Source: Xanthostigma xanthostigma
Taxonomy: Eukaryota > Arthropoda > Insecta > Raphidioptera > Raphidiidae
DNA length: 64,000 nucleotides
Direction: 5' to 3'
Assembly (NCBI GenBank): GCA_963575645.1
Contig: OY754468.1
Coordinates: 48,495,665-48,559,664, forward strand
Below are positions 10,112 to 21,923 of the stretch, piece after piece. How positions within the stretch are numbered: the stretch's first letter is position 1; every line of letters starts with the position of its first letter. A program made the position numbers and the translations under genes. The notes under the pieces were generated by a model, which saw only the letters and a list, made by a program, of their open reading frames with translations, ran no database searches and was not told the origin of the DNA.

Positions 10112-10794
10112 GGAGGTTGATGCGTTACAGTCCCAATCAAAAGTAAGTCGAATTCTAAATGGGAACTTTCCATAATAAATTTTTAGGTTAGAAGTCGATG
10201 GTACCAATAAATTATTGTCATAAAGGCATAAATAAATATATATTTTTTTAATATTATTAATTATTTCAATATTTTACTTAATAGGCTAACTTTTGAATTT
10301 TTTGTACAAAGTTAGGTTAGAAAAAATAAATTTATGTAAATATCTGCATTTTACGTATTTTTTGCAGTAAATAATTAAAATAGAAATTAGAAGTAATAAA
10401 AATTAAAATTAAATCATTAAAAAGTTGAAAATACAGTTAAAATTGTCAAGAATAAAAGTCTATAATCGAAAAGTGCAAAGGTTTAATAACTTTTTTTATG
10501 GATTAAAGTCTCCTAATTAAATAGAAAAAAATATTAAAATATGCGTAAGACATCGATGCTTTACATAGTTAGAACTGCTAACATTATTTGGTTATTTGTA
10601 AAAATTAAAATGTGCCGTTTGCATGCTAGGTTGACATATTTTCATAAGACTGTAAAAGTTTTTTTTTAATTTTTAACTTTATAAATCTCCTAATGATTTT
10701 GAATTATTTACAGAAAATTTTGTCATAAAAAAATCTATTAAAAAAACTTTATTTCAGATTTTTTTCATTATCTTCGTAAAACGGCTCAACCTCC
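10112..10794. mobile_element. TTAA-flanked non-autonomous element, family D copy 1
   Basis: TTAA at 10108-10111 and 10795-10798 flank GGAGGTTGATGCGTTACAGT ... GTAAAACGGCTCAACCTCC. Copies 27858-28558 and 51280-51976 share the full length of about 690 bp. A TTAA target is the hallmark of piggyBac-type elements, but these ends start GGAGG rather than the usual CCC, so superfamily placement is uncertain. No transposase frame. Confidence 0.75.
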
Positions 10795-11312
10795 TTAACA
10801 TCCCTAGATCATTTTCTAAGGAGGACGCAACTGTCCCTTCTTGCTCCCTTCGAAAGACGTAATTTTTAAAACGTTTATTTAGATATTTGTCAAATTAAAA
10901 TATTTTCTTCAATTCTAATGTTTTCTTAAAAAGTTCTGAATAAATAATGATTTTGTAGCTTTCAGCTGTTTATTAAATAAATGACAATCGAAACAGTGAG
11001 TTAAAAACATTCAAAATTAAGTAGACGAAACGAGTTCAAGGTCTTAAGAAATAATACTATAAAATATTCCTGAATTATTTTGAACAATCTACAAATGAAA
11101 TGCAGGCGAAATCTACCAGACAAGACTGTGAATTTTGAACAATGGAATTATGCACAAACAAGTGAACGTATTATGACGTCGGTGGTGAAGAGATACTGTT
11201 GAAGAGTTGTATCTAAGTAGTTACAGAGTTGAACGGATATACAGGATTGGTCAAAATACAATTAGACAACAAAATATAAAATAGCATGAATCCCCATGTT
11301 CGTAAATCTATA

Positions 11313-11508
11313 TCTATACTAATATATAAAGCAGAAGAGTTTGTTTGAAAGCGCTAATCTCAGGAACTACTGGTTCGAATTGAAAAAAAAAAAATTTGTT
11401 GGATAGCCCATTTATCGAGGAAGGCTATAGGCTATATAATATCACGCTACGACCAATAGGAGCGGAGCATCAATGAAAAATGTTGCAGAATGTCAGTCAA
11501 AAATTTTC
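11313..11508 (+). mobile_element. Helitron-like element, 5'-terminal fragment
   Basis: Starts TCTATACTAATATATAAAGC and runs through GCTAATCTCAGGAACTACTG, GGTTCGAATTG and CCTATAGCC-type words shared with 21924-22468 and 47308-47659. The 3' hairpin and CTAG end seen in the other copies are missing, so it is truncated. Confidence 0.6.
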
Positions 11509-11576
11509 ACCATATACTTACATTCAGGTGAAATGCCCTAACTGAATATCCCAATATTAGCGCCGCACGTACAGAA

Positions 11577-11649
11577 GCTTGGTTAGCTCAGTCGGTAGAG
11601 CGCGCGACTCTTAATCTTAGGGTCGTGGGTTCGAGCCCCACCTTGGACG
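11577..11649 (+). tRNA. tRNA-Lys(CTT)-like gene, probably a pseudogene or SINE head
   Basis: A 73-nt tRNA shape: D arm GCTCAGTCGGTAGAGC, anticodon loop CTCTTAA (anticodon CUU), variable GGGTC, T arm GTGGG-TTCGAGC-CCCAC. Internal promoter boxes A and B are well conserved. The acceptor stem (GCTTGGT against CTTGGAC) has two mismatches and four G-U pairs, and the anticodon stem has two mismatches, so a functional tRNA is doubtful. It is followed closely by T runs that could end a Pol III transcript. Confidence 0.5.
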
Positions 11650-12683
11650 CATATGTTTTTAATGTTTATTTTTTCTTTATTTTCTACATTGCTTTCTTGT
11701 AAGGCTATCATTTAAATTTATTTTAGTTTTATTTACGACTAATTAAAATTAAATAATAGCTCATTTGAAAACTATTACAGTACCTATATATAAAAATAAT
11801 TTTCTTACGGTGTTTTCAATTAAATATTTATTATATTTTATTAATTATACAGTAATTATTGATTTAAAAGAAATAATTATTACTTAAACAAATATTTTCA
11901 TCAAAAATGGAGGTTTGAGTTTAAAATAACTTCAAACAAGTAATAAAGCAGGGAACTTTCGCTTCTTTATGTCAGTGGAATTATGATCCAACCCGTATAC
12001 AAACACATAAACATAATGATGTAATACGTATGACGCAGAATGTTCTCCTGTCCTCCCGTAAACCTAACCATAATCCAGGTACAAAGAAGCTTACCTCTAG
12101 TTTGTCATTTTGATAATATAATACCCTTTCCCTCCGTCTAATATTAGTCGCGTAGAAAAGATTAATATTAAATTTCAAGTCAGTAATAGATTTAAAAAAA
12201 AATGTCGGGATTAAGCAAATTGAGGGACACGCCTCAATGGGAGTAAGGCGAAAATTTTCAAAAAGAGGCGTGTTCTATGTTTTCAATAACAGTTTTTTTT
12301 TTAATTAAAGTCGAATTTTTTAGCTTGGTCGAGTTTGCGGAGGGGTCCAATATTAAAGTAACTCTAAGGGAAGGGAAGACCTTAAAAAGATTAAAAAAAG
12401 ATTTAAAAAATACTGTACGTCTTTCAATATCTCCTTCCTCCCTACTGCTGTCCTAACAACATAGCTAAAAAAAAGAAGAAAAATACACGTTCATTTAAGC
12501 ATTGTGGAAACATACATTTTTTAGCTCCCTCCAAACTTTGTTTTTCTGGTTGTACCTACTACTGGTTAAAACTATTATTTTGGGGAAATAAGTAGCTTAA
12601 TTTAATTAATAAAATTTAGTGTAGGGGGCCCAGTAATGAGGTCTTTCAAAACACGGTCTTGCGAAGCTACATGCATATACTTA
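11650..12683. other. intron sequence, nothing recognised
   Basis: AT-rich, no repeat match within the window and no convincing coding frame. The 65-aa minus-strand frame at 11981-12178 has no recognisable motif. Confidence 0.35.
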
Positions 12684-13122
12684 TAGTCAGAGTGCCCGTC
12701 GGCAAAAATTTTACTGACACATACTCTCCCCAAGCTTTGTATATGGCTTCATTATGTCTAGTCTGACACCTATTTCCTCTATGACTTTTCTTGATTTTGG
12801 GGCGCTTTCCCTCTAAATGTCTGACACCAGTAATATGTCGACATATTCGAGGTGTCAGACATTTTAAATAGTTCATGTTATTTGTCAGAAAACATTATTT
12901 TAGCGTTTTGGTTGAAGTTTTTAAGCTTTCCAATTAAAAAACAAACAGTATCTATAAATTTTTTACATGTCGTCAAAACGACATCTTTTGGAAAATTTAG
13001 AGGGAAAACGCCCCAAAATCACGAAAAGTAAAAGTCATAGAGGAAATAGGTGTCAGACTAGGCCTAATGAAGCCATATACAAAGTTTGGAGAGAGTATGT
13101 GTGCCGACGGGCACTCTGACTA
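12684..13122. mobile_element. fold-back MITE, family B copy 2
   Basis: Same ends as 2864-3444 (TAGTCAGAGTGCCCGTCGG ... CCGACGGGCACTCTGACTA). One arm is shortened, the total is 439 bp and the centre again reads ATATTCGAGGTGTCAGACAT. The outward-reading KRPKIKKSHRGNR frame is conserved in the left arm and interrupted in the right. Confidence 0.75.
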
Positions 13123-13929
13123 TTAGCTTATATACGAAATACGGCATCTCACGCAGTCATTCCTTCGCAAAATTTACAATCACGCCACTAAAGAAGTTTT
13201 ACTTCAGAAAAAAGAGGTTTTCAAGTTCTACTGACGATATGTTTATGCCGATATATGCATGTGTTTGGTGTATAATGAACTGTGCTGCGTCAGAAGTTTT
13301 GGCTGTATGTCTTGTGTGTCTCTACAGGCGCTATTCTGTATGGCCAATGTTAAAATTAACAGCGTTGTTAAATTTCTGCCTTACTGTTTTTATCAGAATA
13401 CCGAAAAACTAATAGCACTATAAAGTCTTACATAAAGAATAGCTGATGACAGGACTTTATTTTTAGCGTTGAAGTGAACTACTTTGGTTGGGAAAAAAAC
13501 TAGACCACTCTTTTCTGACTATTCAGGTATAAAACATGCTAAGTCAAAACAGGAAGGAGCATTCCAAACCGGGTACATCCGTTTATAAAAAAAATGTTGA
13601 ACAACAACATTAAATCAAAACTTTGATTTTGAAAAAAAGTACTCGTGAATTTTATTAACAACATGCCGTCATTTTGGTTTTATTTTTTTTTGAATGTGAG
13701 TTTTTAGTAATTTCGGATGGGATTTGACGGTCTAAGGAACAGTACACAGTTGAACCAAAAAGGTACGTTGTAAAATGTTCATTAACATTTGGATACTTAC
13801 GATCAACTTTAAATTTTAATCCGAGCTATATTGCTCATGCTTTATAGATCAACTTTCTAATTTTAATTATGAATAAAAACTAATCTTTAAATATATATTA
13901 GATATCGTGTCTATCGAGATAATATTTAA
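13123..13929. other. unassigned intron sequence with GAAGTTTTACTTC word
   Basis: Carries CGCCACTAAAGAAGTTTTACTTC at 13184-13206, one of six dispersed copies of a GAAGT..ACTTC palindrome in the window. A 108-aa plus-strand frame (13086-13412) spans the MITE end and is not recognisable. Confidence 0.35.
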
Positions 13930-14352
13930 GAGTATATTCGTCCTTGCAAATACGCCCTACACCCATCAACTCAAATCTTTTCCCCTCGCCTAAAAACGGT
14001 TCGCGCTCTCCCGACGCTATTTTTAAAGCTAGAGGGTTCTGGTAAACGCCAAATGAAAGACAAAGAATCAGACTACAGATCCTTCAGGCAAATTTTTTGA
14101 AAAAAAAAATTCCTGAAAAAACTTACAACCTTTTGAAAAAAATAATAAGTTACGTAATATTTCACACGTAGGCGAAACTGTTTTTCAAAAAATTGCCTGA
14201 AGGATCTGAAGTCTGATTCTTTGTCTTTCATTTGGCGTTTACCAGAACCCTCTAGCTTTAAAAATAGCATCGGGAGAGCGCGAACCGTTTTTAGGCGAGG
14301 GGAAAAGATTTTAGATGAAGGGTGCAGGGGGTATTTGCAGGGACGAATACTC
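13930..14352. mobile_element. fold-back MITE with TTAA target duplication
   Basis: TTAA flanks at 13926-13929 and 14353-14356. Ends GAGTATATTCGTCCTTGCAA and the inverted TTGCAGGGACGAATACTC. Arms of about 170 bp include GGTTCGCGCTCTCCCGA and AAAGACAAAGAATCAGACT on opposite strands. Consistent with a non-autonomous piggyBac-type element. Confidence 0.75.
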
Positions 14353-14473
14353 TTAATAAGAAAAATCGCAGGATTGTGGACAAAAAGTTAGATTTATTAA
14401 TGTACGACGTTTCGTCTATAGATTTAGACAATTTTCTTATTAACTAATCTCTAAGCTAAAGTAGAAAGTTCAA

Positions 14474-14858
14474 ATCTTTGATTAACGTCTGATTAGTACT
14501 CTTCAATAAATAAAATTATCGACCAATTTTTCAGACAATATATATTAACAAAAAACATAATTAATACATCGTTTCGATCCGGATTTGGATCTTCTTTAGA
14601 ACTGATTCTAAAAAAAATAAAAAATAATTAATATTTAATTTCTAAGTCGCTTTATACATTTTTTTCAATATTTTGATACTATTTAATAATTTGAAAGAAT
14701 TTTATATAAAGCGAATTAGAAATTAAATATTAATTATTTTTTATATTTTTTAGATGAGTTCTGAAGAAGATCCAAATCCGGATCGAAACGTTAATGTATT
14801 AATTACATTTTTTGTTAATATATTGTCTGAAAAATTGGTCGATAATTTTATTTATTAA
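14474..14858. repeat. Penelope-like palindromic repeat, family A copy 3 (most complete)
   Basis: Opens AAATCTTTGATTAACGTCTG and the arm AATAAATAAAATTATCGACC; closes with its mirror. Contains the motif twice in opposite orientation: GTTTCGATCCGGATTTGGAT at about 14573 (minus) and CTGAAGAAGATCC-AAATCC-GGATCGAAACG at about 14760 (plus). This head-to-head arrangement is what a pair of Penelope-like terminal repeats would give. Confidence 0.65.
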
Positions 14859-16522
14859 AGTAGAAAGTATTCTGAACGGGATTGTTCTGTATATTTTTAG
14901 TAACACAAAATATTTGACACGACGTCTTTTTGCTTAGTTAAAATAAATATGAATCAGTGGTTTTTAATCTTTGATCATTAAATAAAGCACGAACAACTGT
15001 GGATTAAAACAAGTTACGAAAACATTGCATATAAACGAATGCATCATGAGCTCAACTATTCTAAAACTCAGTTTACATATTTTGAACTTGTTCTATTTAC
15101 TCAAGGTTAGTAGATTACAAAGGTTGCGTCGTCCCGTTGGATAATGGTGAGGAGATGACATCATCCAGCGAGCCTGTCAATTGATTGCGTGGCAACAGTT
15201 TTTGTTTATAAACTTTAATGGTAGTTAATTTTGTTATAACTGTTATTATTATTGTACATGTTGATATACGATTGACGGACTGAGTTGCTTGAAAACGTTT
15301 CAATAGAAGAAACGAAACATCGTAATAGTTTAATCGTTGTTTTTTATTGTCCTAATTCTCGTGGATTGTTTCATGATTTAATGGCAGTACTTAAAAAATG
15401 TCGAAGATATTAAAAAAAAATATGGATATTATTTGCAATAATTTGAATTTTAAAGATAAGAGATTTATATAGTCCTAATAAATGACATTTTTGATATTAT
15501 AGGTTGACGAAAATATTAACTGTCCGCCAGTTTACGTCTTTCTCACGTTTACGCTGATTGGTCAGATGGAACGAGGCAACATTTTTAATATACCAACCCT
15601 GTTATTTACTAATTTAATTTTGAATTGATTGATTAAGTTAATTTGAACGCATGTGCCATTTCGGTAAAACTGTGTCCGGTTACGACAGAAGTAAATTTAA
15701 ATTCGTAGTTTCGACAAATCTATCATAGTCCAAGCCTTGACTGTACAAAAGTCTACTGGACAATGCTACCAAAAATTTTATTAGTTTTAAATTTAACCGA
15801 CATAATATGAAACATCAAATTGATTGAGAGAAAGTTAGTTTTTATTTTTTTTTTTCATATTGTTCCACCACTTCGAAAAAATTCCTGAGTATAGAGGAGA
15901 AAAAAATGGCATTTTCTGACAAAATTTGGTGAGAGCAAAATTTCAAAAACGTGATCAAAAAAATTATTTTCATTTCATGTTTTTTTTTTTAATTTTAACT
16001 TTATAACCTTGAATAACTTATGACGCAGTGAATTTATGGAAAAATCATAAGAGACCTTTTTTGTAGAGCGTTCAATTCCCTACAAAAATATCTATTTCCC
16101 ATTGCAATACGTTCGTTCATTTTGGAGAAAAAACAAATTAAATATAAAAAGTGACAAAAACCTACGTAATTTAAATGAGAAATGTAACATGATTTCAGCA
16201 TTTTTTGTGGTCTGATACTTTTTTTAGCACAAAAACTAAACATTTGGGGGCGAGAACCGCAAAAAAAAAACAACTTGGGAAATAACGGACACCCTAATAT
16301 TTAATCAACGACGTACTATGTGCGCTTTGTTTCTATAGTTCTTTCCTAAGCTATGCTCTGGACACAAATACGTATGTGCGCTTTTGTTTCGCAGTTCACT
16401 GTCAGTTTTGAGGCCTGCGTTAAACTCCACAATAAAAAATTTAGTAGCGGTGACCGGTGGACATGTACGGTTAGAGCTCGGACTGTGTCAGGGGAATCAG
16501 ACGGGGTCAAGTTGGTACTCAC
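14859..16522. other. intron sequence, mostly unassigned
   Basis: No complete element seen. At 16284-16302 lies AATAACGGACACCCTAA, the inverse of the word at 5871, suggesting an element whose body is the preceding AT-rich sequence (about 15850-16302). The small frames around 16034-16571 are shadows of, or adjacent to, the RPUSD2 exon at 16523. Confidence 0.35.
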
Positions 16523-16610
16523 CGGAAGAGAGCATGGTTTGTCCAAAACGATCAACTCCTCATCAACATGAATTAACTTGATACGATTCGACAACACGGG
16601 GGTTTCATGT
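16523..16610 (-). CDS. RPUSD2: RPUSD2 family pseudouridine synthase, exon preceding catalytic exon
   Basis: Minus-strand exon of only 88 bp: acceptor TTTGCAG, donor CCG/GTGAGT. It encodes HETPVLSNRIKLIHVDEELI then VLDKPCSLP, the strand that starts the RluA catalytic fold ('...vvdKPsGl/s.P'). Its first base completes the Arg codon begun in exon 33852-34074, and it ends in phase 0, reading directly into VHPCGRY of the catalytic exon. Confidence 0.94.
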
Positions 16611-16999
16611 CTGCAAATTAATCAATGGATCAGCTAATCGAAAGTCTTTGATTGGTTCTTCAACGGAAACCGTTTTAGAGGCCCTGAATAAATAGATATT
16701 TTGGGGTTCGTGATACCGAAACAGAACGGGGAAAAGGAATGCTGCTCCGAAAGACTAAAAAAAATCTGGAAATCGGTTGACCTATGGGCCAAAACTTCCT
16801 GCAATAATGTTAAATAGAAGAAATTGATATACTATTGTGTCTATAATACACTAAAAATTATTAAAAAAAATAGTTAAGATTTTTTTTCTGAGTTAAAAAA
16901 ATACGAAAAATTTGTTTTTTCTATGGTGGAGGTAACGGGTTTTGTGGTGTAAGAAGCGGGAGCAAAAAAAAACACGTGTCACCATTTCTGTCTCTTAAC
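16611..16999. other. intron sequence, nothing recognised
   Basis: No repeat match or coding frame. Its last eight bases CTCTTAAC (16992-16999) are the left target duplication of the hAT element at 17000. Confidence 0.4.
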
Positions 17000-17520
17000 T
17001 AGTGATGTACCGGATATCCGTATCCGCGGATATCCGAGGGAGAAGAAAGATCCGTATCCGTATCCGTTAATTTTTGGCGGATCTTTTACCTTATTAATTT
17101 TTAATTCATAGATGAAATTTTATATATATAGGTGATTAGGTAATAATGAAAAACTTAAATTCCATTCAGATTATTTTTTATTTTTTAAATTCGTATGTGG
17201 CACCTTTATATTGCAAACATTTATCGTAGTGAGTACCATACCAATAGTACATAACTCAAAGGTACTAAATCAACTATCTTTATAATGAGATATTGCACAT
17301 CGATCTTTGGAAAGAGACAGTCTGTTATGAGAGGTAACTCTTAAAGAGGTCAATAACTTTTTCCGATAACAGATAGTCTCTTTCCAAAGGTCGATGTGCC
17401 ATATTTACCGCCGCGTACTCTAAGAAAGTTAAGATCCGTATCCGCGGATCTTGAAACCAAATATCCGTATTCAGATCCGTATCCGCGGATATACATTTTT
17501 AACGATCCGGCACATCACTA
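17000..17520. mobile_element. hAT-type MITE with 8-bp target duplication
   Basis: Ends TAGTGATGTACCGGATATCC and CGATCCGGCACATCACTA are inverted repeats. The flanks CTCTTAAC (16992-16999 and 17521-17528) are an exact 8-bp duplication, the diagnostic length for hAT transposons. Subterminal regions are packed with ATCCGTATCCGCGGAT repeats, typical binding-site arrays. No transposase. Confidence 0.92.
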
Positions 17521-17531
17521 CTCTTAACCTA

Positions 17532-18110
17532 TAGGGGAGGGAGGGGGAATGGCGCTCACTGGGTAATGGCGCTCACCTCTGTAACTCTGTCAAAAAGGAA
17601 CGTAGCAACACGTCACGTCGCGTGAAGCGCGAGGGGAGGGGGCCTCTAATAGACAGCGATGCAAACGGACAGGCAGCTCGCGTCATGCGACCGTGAAGAG
17701 CGTTTCTTCGCTTGCGGCCGCGCTGATCTAATTTTTAATTAGGTGCTGAACAAGTTAAGTTGCTGGGCTCGCTATACTACGGAATCAGTGTTGCAGATTT
17801 GCGTAAACTTGTTTATAAATTTGCTGAGCGCAACAATATCAAAAACAATTTTGATCAAAGCAGCAAAACAGCCGGATTGGATTGGGTACACGTCTTTATG
17901 AGACCCTGAGCGGCAATGCCGCTCAAACATGTTTTTTTAATAATGTTTTCCTACTACTAGTAAGTGAAAGATATATGCTTTTGTTGTTAAATTGTTGATT
18001 ACTGGATAATTAAAGACTTTGTTACTCTTCTTAATTTTGATTTATAATAAATAATTTAAAAAATACACCATGTTTTCCTTAAGTGAACGCCATTCCCCCG
18101 TCCTACCCTA
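17532..18110. mobile_element. pogo/Tigger-type element with transposase remnant
   Basis: Ends TAGGGGAGGGAGGGGGAATG and the inverted CATTCCCCCGTCCTACCCTA, followed inward by GGCGCTCACT / AGTGAACGCC. About 580 bp, starting 3 bp after the hAT duplication. Encloses the transposase fragment at 17748-17909. Confidence 0.75.
17748..17909 (+). pseudogene. pogo/Tigger transposase DNA-binding-domain fragment
   Basis: An open frame of 53 codons ending in TGA encodes YYGISVADLRKLVYKFAERN and then FDQSSKTAGLDWVHVFMRP. The 'F(N/D)xxxxxAGxDWxxxFxxR' pattern is the second half of the CENP-B/pogo helix-turn-helix region of Tigger-type transposases. An in-frame stop lies a few codons upstream of the fragment and the DDE catalytic domain is absent, so this is a relic inside a short element. 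Confidence 0.7.
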
Positions 18111-18415
18111 TGTTTCGAAATAATAATTCAATTAAATATTTTGTCTTTATTGATCGTCTTTGTTCAATATTTGTGAAGGTTGTGAAAATGTATCTTGCTG
18201 TTATTTCAAATACACAAAGTAAAACAGTGTTTCGAGACGATATGCAATGTACATATTAATAACCTGCATTTGCTTTTATTAACAGACGTCATGTTCTTCT
18301 GGGATTTCGATCTGCTGTCACTGTTTGTTTAACAGGGTTAAAGCGAAAATTGAATTCTGAGTAATGGTATTATTTATTGTACACATCGAAAGTATTCACG
18401 CAAAAGAACGTAACC

Positions 18416-18744
18416 ATTGTATAATACGCGCCACGGATCTAGAAGGTTCGGAAGTTAGTCATAAACAGCGTCGCAAAAGCACATTTTAGAGCCGTTGAGA
18501 CTCCCACCACCTCCCAGCTACCTGCACGGAACGTGCGCTCGTCAGTGACTGGCCGTGATCGCTCGTTGCCACTTGTCACTTTCCTGCTTTAAAGTACAGT
18601 GGAGTACGCTATTGTCAAGTTGTTATTGCTATTTTAGTTTTGTTGAGTTGCGAGTTTGTAGTTTTTCAACAGACTGTACAAGCGCAAGCCCGCCTTCGCA
18701 TTAAATTTACGAGCCTTTTTGATTCGTGGCGCGTATTATACAAT
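18416..18744. mobile_element. short inverted-repeat MITE with GC-rich interior
   Basis: Ends ATTGTATAATACGCGCCACG and CGTGGCGCGTATTATACAAT are perfect 20-bp inverted repeats; length 329 bp. The interior is unusually GC-rich (for example CCTGCACGGAACGTGCGCTC). No coding capacity. Confidence 0.75.
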
Positions 18745-18773
18745 AACTTTTTTATTTTTTCATATTATAAGAG

Positions 18774-18890
18774 CATAAATATAATGTAAAAGCTTATAGA
18801 ACATTTTACATTGTCAAGTTGGCATCAAGGTTGACAACTTGATGCCAACTTGACAATGTAAAATGTTCTATAAGCTTTTACATTATATGA
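18774..18890. repeat. perfect hairpin, family F copy 1
   Basis: ATAATGTAAAAGCTTATAGA ... TCTATAAGCTTTTACATTAT with a short loop near 18832 (CAAGGTTGAC). The same hairpin is the centre of the larger fold-back element 19028-19629. Confidence 0.75.
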
Positions 18891-19027
18891 AATATACTAC
18901 TGATATCATTTGCTTACAATAAATGGAGATTGAAGAGTGTGGGACCCAGAAAAAGCAAAAACATGTGTCTGCTCACAAAAGATAAAATGATAAAATGACA
19001 GTTGTCAATCTATATATATAGTACACC

Positions 19028-19629
19028 TAGATATATATATTAATAGATAGCGGATGCCTATCCGTGAGCATTGTGCGGAATGGTTCCAATTAGAAGCCAT
19101 ATGGAAGTCATTTTGTACGTGGAAAACGCAGTAAAAAGCGAGCGGAATTCAAAAAGATTAAATATTCTATAATATGATGTTAATGGAAAAACAATAAAAC
19201 TTGCAGTAAACAGTGATATTTCGCTCCAAAATCTATTTTTGTATTGAAACGTTTCAAAAATTACAAAACTGAGCATAAATATAATATAAAAGTTTAGAAC
19301 ATTTTACATTGTCAGATTGGCATCAATGCTTGTCAACCTTGATGCCAAATTGACAATGTAAAATGTTCTAAGCTTTTACATTATATTTATGCTCAATTTT
19401 GTAATTTTTCAAACGGTTCAGTATAAAAATAGGTTTTGGAGCGAAATATCACTGTTTACCGTGAGTTTTGTTGTTTTTCTCAATAAAATCATATTATAGA
19501 ATAATTAATATTTTTGAAACTCGCGCGCTTTTCACGGCGTTTTCCACATAAAAAATGGCTTCTAATTGGAACCATAACGCACAATGCTCAAGGATAGGCA
19601 TCCGCTATCTATTAATATATATATATCTA
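19028..19629. mobile_element. 600-bp fold-back element, family F copy 2
   Basis: TAGATATATATATTAATAGA ... TCTATTAATATATATATATCTA: arms of about 300 bp with a centre near 19330 (GCATCAATGCTTGTCAACC). The arms include GATAGCGGATGCCTATCC and AGTGATATTTCGCTCCAAAA on opposite strands. Flanks are TA-rich and superfamily is not determined. Confidence 0.75.
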
Positions 19630-19976
19630 TGATTACGTCCTTTTGATCAGATTGTGATCGACGTATTTAGCACGGCTAGTTCACAGTCTGAACACGATGT
19701 AATAAACAACAACAATAACCCAGACGACTGAGTCGACAGCTCGGCCGGTCAACTCATGAATATGTAACAGTTTGCGACACGAGAACACCGCATCGCCGAC
19801 AACAGTGTCAGAAAAGCAAAGATACGCACCCATCCCACCGTATCGAGAACCTATTGTTCACCTCTCATTATTATTGTTGTTATAATTTAATGGCGATGCT
19901 TAATGCAAATTATAGTCAGGCATCAAACCGAAACGTGATTCTAATTTGTTACCACTACATTTATTATAAAACAAAA
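19630..19976. other. intron sequence, nothing recognised
   Basis: About 350 bp without identifiable content; the 157-aa frame beginning at 19854 runs into the inverted tandem repeat that follows and is not a gene. Confidence 0.35.
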
Positions 19977-20335
19977 TCCCCCGCCGCACATAAACCTTTC
20001 TCGTTGATCGCTCTTTCTATTAGTGAAAACCGTATGAAAATCTTTTCGGTAGTTTTTGAGTTTATCGCGTTCAGACAGACGGACGCGGCGGGGGACTTTG
20101 TTTTATACTGTCTGAACGCGATAAACTCAAAAACTACCGAACGGATTTTCATACGGTTTTCACTAATAGAAAGAGCGATCAACGAGGAAGGTTTATGTGT
20201 AAAACAAAGTCCCCCGCCGCGTCTGTCTGTCTGTCTGAACGCGATAAACTCCAAAACTACCGAACAGATTTTCATACGGTTTTCACTAATAGAAAGAGCG
20301 ATCAACGTGGAATGTTTATGTGTATAATTCATTAA
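19977..20335. repeat. three-unit repeat, one inverted and two direct copies
   Basis: A unit of about 120 bp containing GCGATAAACTCAAAAACTAC, CATACGGTTTTCACTAATAG and CCCCGCCGCG appears once on the minus strand (about 19977-20098) and twice on the plus strand (about 20110-20213 and 20228-20335). This motif is a common insect interspersed repeat end. Both long frames here (157 aa plus, 122 aa minus) are by-products of the repeat, since they mirror each other. Confidence 0.7.
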
Positions 20336-21490
20336 GGCTCTCGCAGATCAAGGCGGCCGCAGTGGCGGTAAAATATGTCTTTTTAAAGTACGTGTTCAGA
20401 CAGAAGTACGTTCGCGGTCATTTTGGCAGGAATTTGCAGCGTTCATTCTAGCGGCCACTATGCGGTAGCGGTCAAACGCTTCGTGTCGTATTTAGCCGCT
20501 GAACGCTGTGTTAGCTGTTAGTTGAATACAAAATTGAAATGTCGAGTATTACCGAAAAAATTAATGAGCTTATTAAAATGCATATAAAATTGTTCAAGAA
20601 CGAAATAATCAAGATATCACCGTTCGCGTAACGCTAGCAAACTCGAAAACGAACAACTGTCTGAGATATACATATATTTCATGCACTGGCTATGAGAAGA
20701 AGAGAGAAAAAAATGTGCGCGCGCACTGCTCTCTCTTCCTCCACAGTGTGATACAGACAATAGGCCTGCACTGTGTCTTAGATATACAAAACGTAATTGG
20801 CTTTTTCGTAACGCTCTCGTTACGCATTCACCAGCTTACTCCCCAAGTCAAGCGTGCGTAAAGAAGTTTTACTTCAAAAAATTTGCAAAATGTGATTTCG
20901 CGTAAGCCACTCTTCCATGTCAAATCTTATATAGTTACGATCGAATAAGTAGCCGGGACGTCGTTCTGAAGCGATTTCACTGTCGCGAAGTTACTGCATT
21001 AGGGAAATTATCCATCTCAGGTCTTAATGAGAACATTATCTTACAGTATGCACGAGATTCTAACTGGCTTCATGATTTATGACCGAATGTGGAATTCATC
21101 CACTGCGCCTCATCTTCCACGATTGTGCACGACCTCGTTTAATAAATAATATGTACAGTTTGCGTCACATAAACGTAGACTTAAAATGGCGGCTCTGATC
21201 GCACAAAAGTCTACTTTTATTATTTGGAAAACAACAAATCGATAGCACATTTTTTTTTAAATGACATTTCTTCAGCGACGTTACTGTTTGAAATTTTTTT
21301 GTAACGTTAAAGGAGAAATTATCTAACGGAGGAGAAATATACGAGAACGCAAAAATGGATAACGGATCACTGAAACTATTTCATAGCTCTAAAGAAGTTT
21401 CACTTCCGACGTGAGCTTATGTGGGTTAGGCTCACACGTTTTTTTTTAAATCATATTTTATATCTAGAATACGACTTGATGAAATGTAGG
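20336..21490. other. unassigned repeat-rich sequence
   Basis: Includes CGTTACGCATTCACCAGCTT and AAAGAAGTTTTACTTC at 20818-20880, whose inverse lies at 49455-49530, and CTAAAGAAGTTTCACTTC at 21389. A short frame MSSITEKINELIKMHIKLFK at about 20539 resembles a degraded coding start but is too short to assign. Confidence 0.35.
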
Positions 21491-21638
21491 TATATGTTAC
21501 GGTTAATACAAGAAAGTAGTTTATTCGCGAATTAACCGGCTAATACCCGAATTAACCAGCGTCAAGGATTGGTTAATTCGGGTAATTAGCCGATTAATTC
21601 GCGAATTAACTACTTTCTTGTATTAACCGTAACATATA
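21491..21638. repeat. hairpin MITE
   Basis: TATATGTTACGGTTAATACA ... TGTATTAACCGTAACATATA with arms of about 68 bp built from alternating GAATTAACC and TTCGGGTAATT words. No coding capacity. Confidence 0.7.
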
Positions 21639-21923
21639 CAAGACATAAGTATCAATTATTTAGGGTATAATTATCATCGTCTACCTTATAAAATTTTTTG
21701 CATACCTGACAGATTTTTCTCTAAATGGATAATAAATGTACATTATGAAGACTGACAGGTCTGTAAAAAAATTGGAAGGCAGACGATGGGACTTGTAAAT
21801 AATTGATAATTCTCTGTAATTTCATTTAGTACTGAAGTTGTACTCAAAATATTGGCAAGAAAAATGATTAAAAAATAAACTGAATTAGTCTGCCACCCTT
21901 TTGATGTTTTTCTTCATATTAAA
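21639..21923. other. intron sequence, nothing recognised
   Basis: No feature seen in this short stretch before the Helitron-like copies. Confidence 0.35.

Noticed and set aside
11577..11649. Functional tRNA-Lys
   Set aside because: Anticodon loop and promoter boxes are good, but acceptor and anticodon stems carry several mismatches; kept only as tRNA-like.
19854..20332. Overlapping frames of 157 aa (plus) and 122 aa (minus)
   Set aside because: They are mirror images produced by the inverted and tandem repeat units and have no independent coding features.
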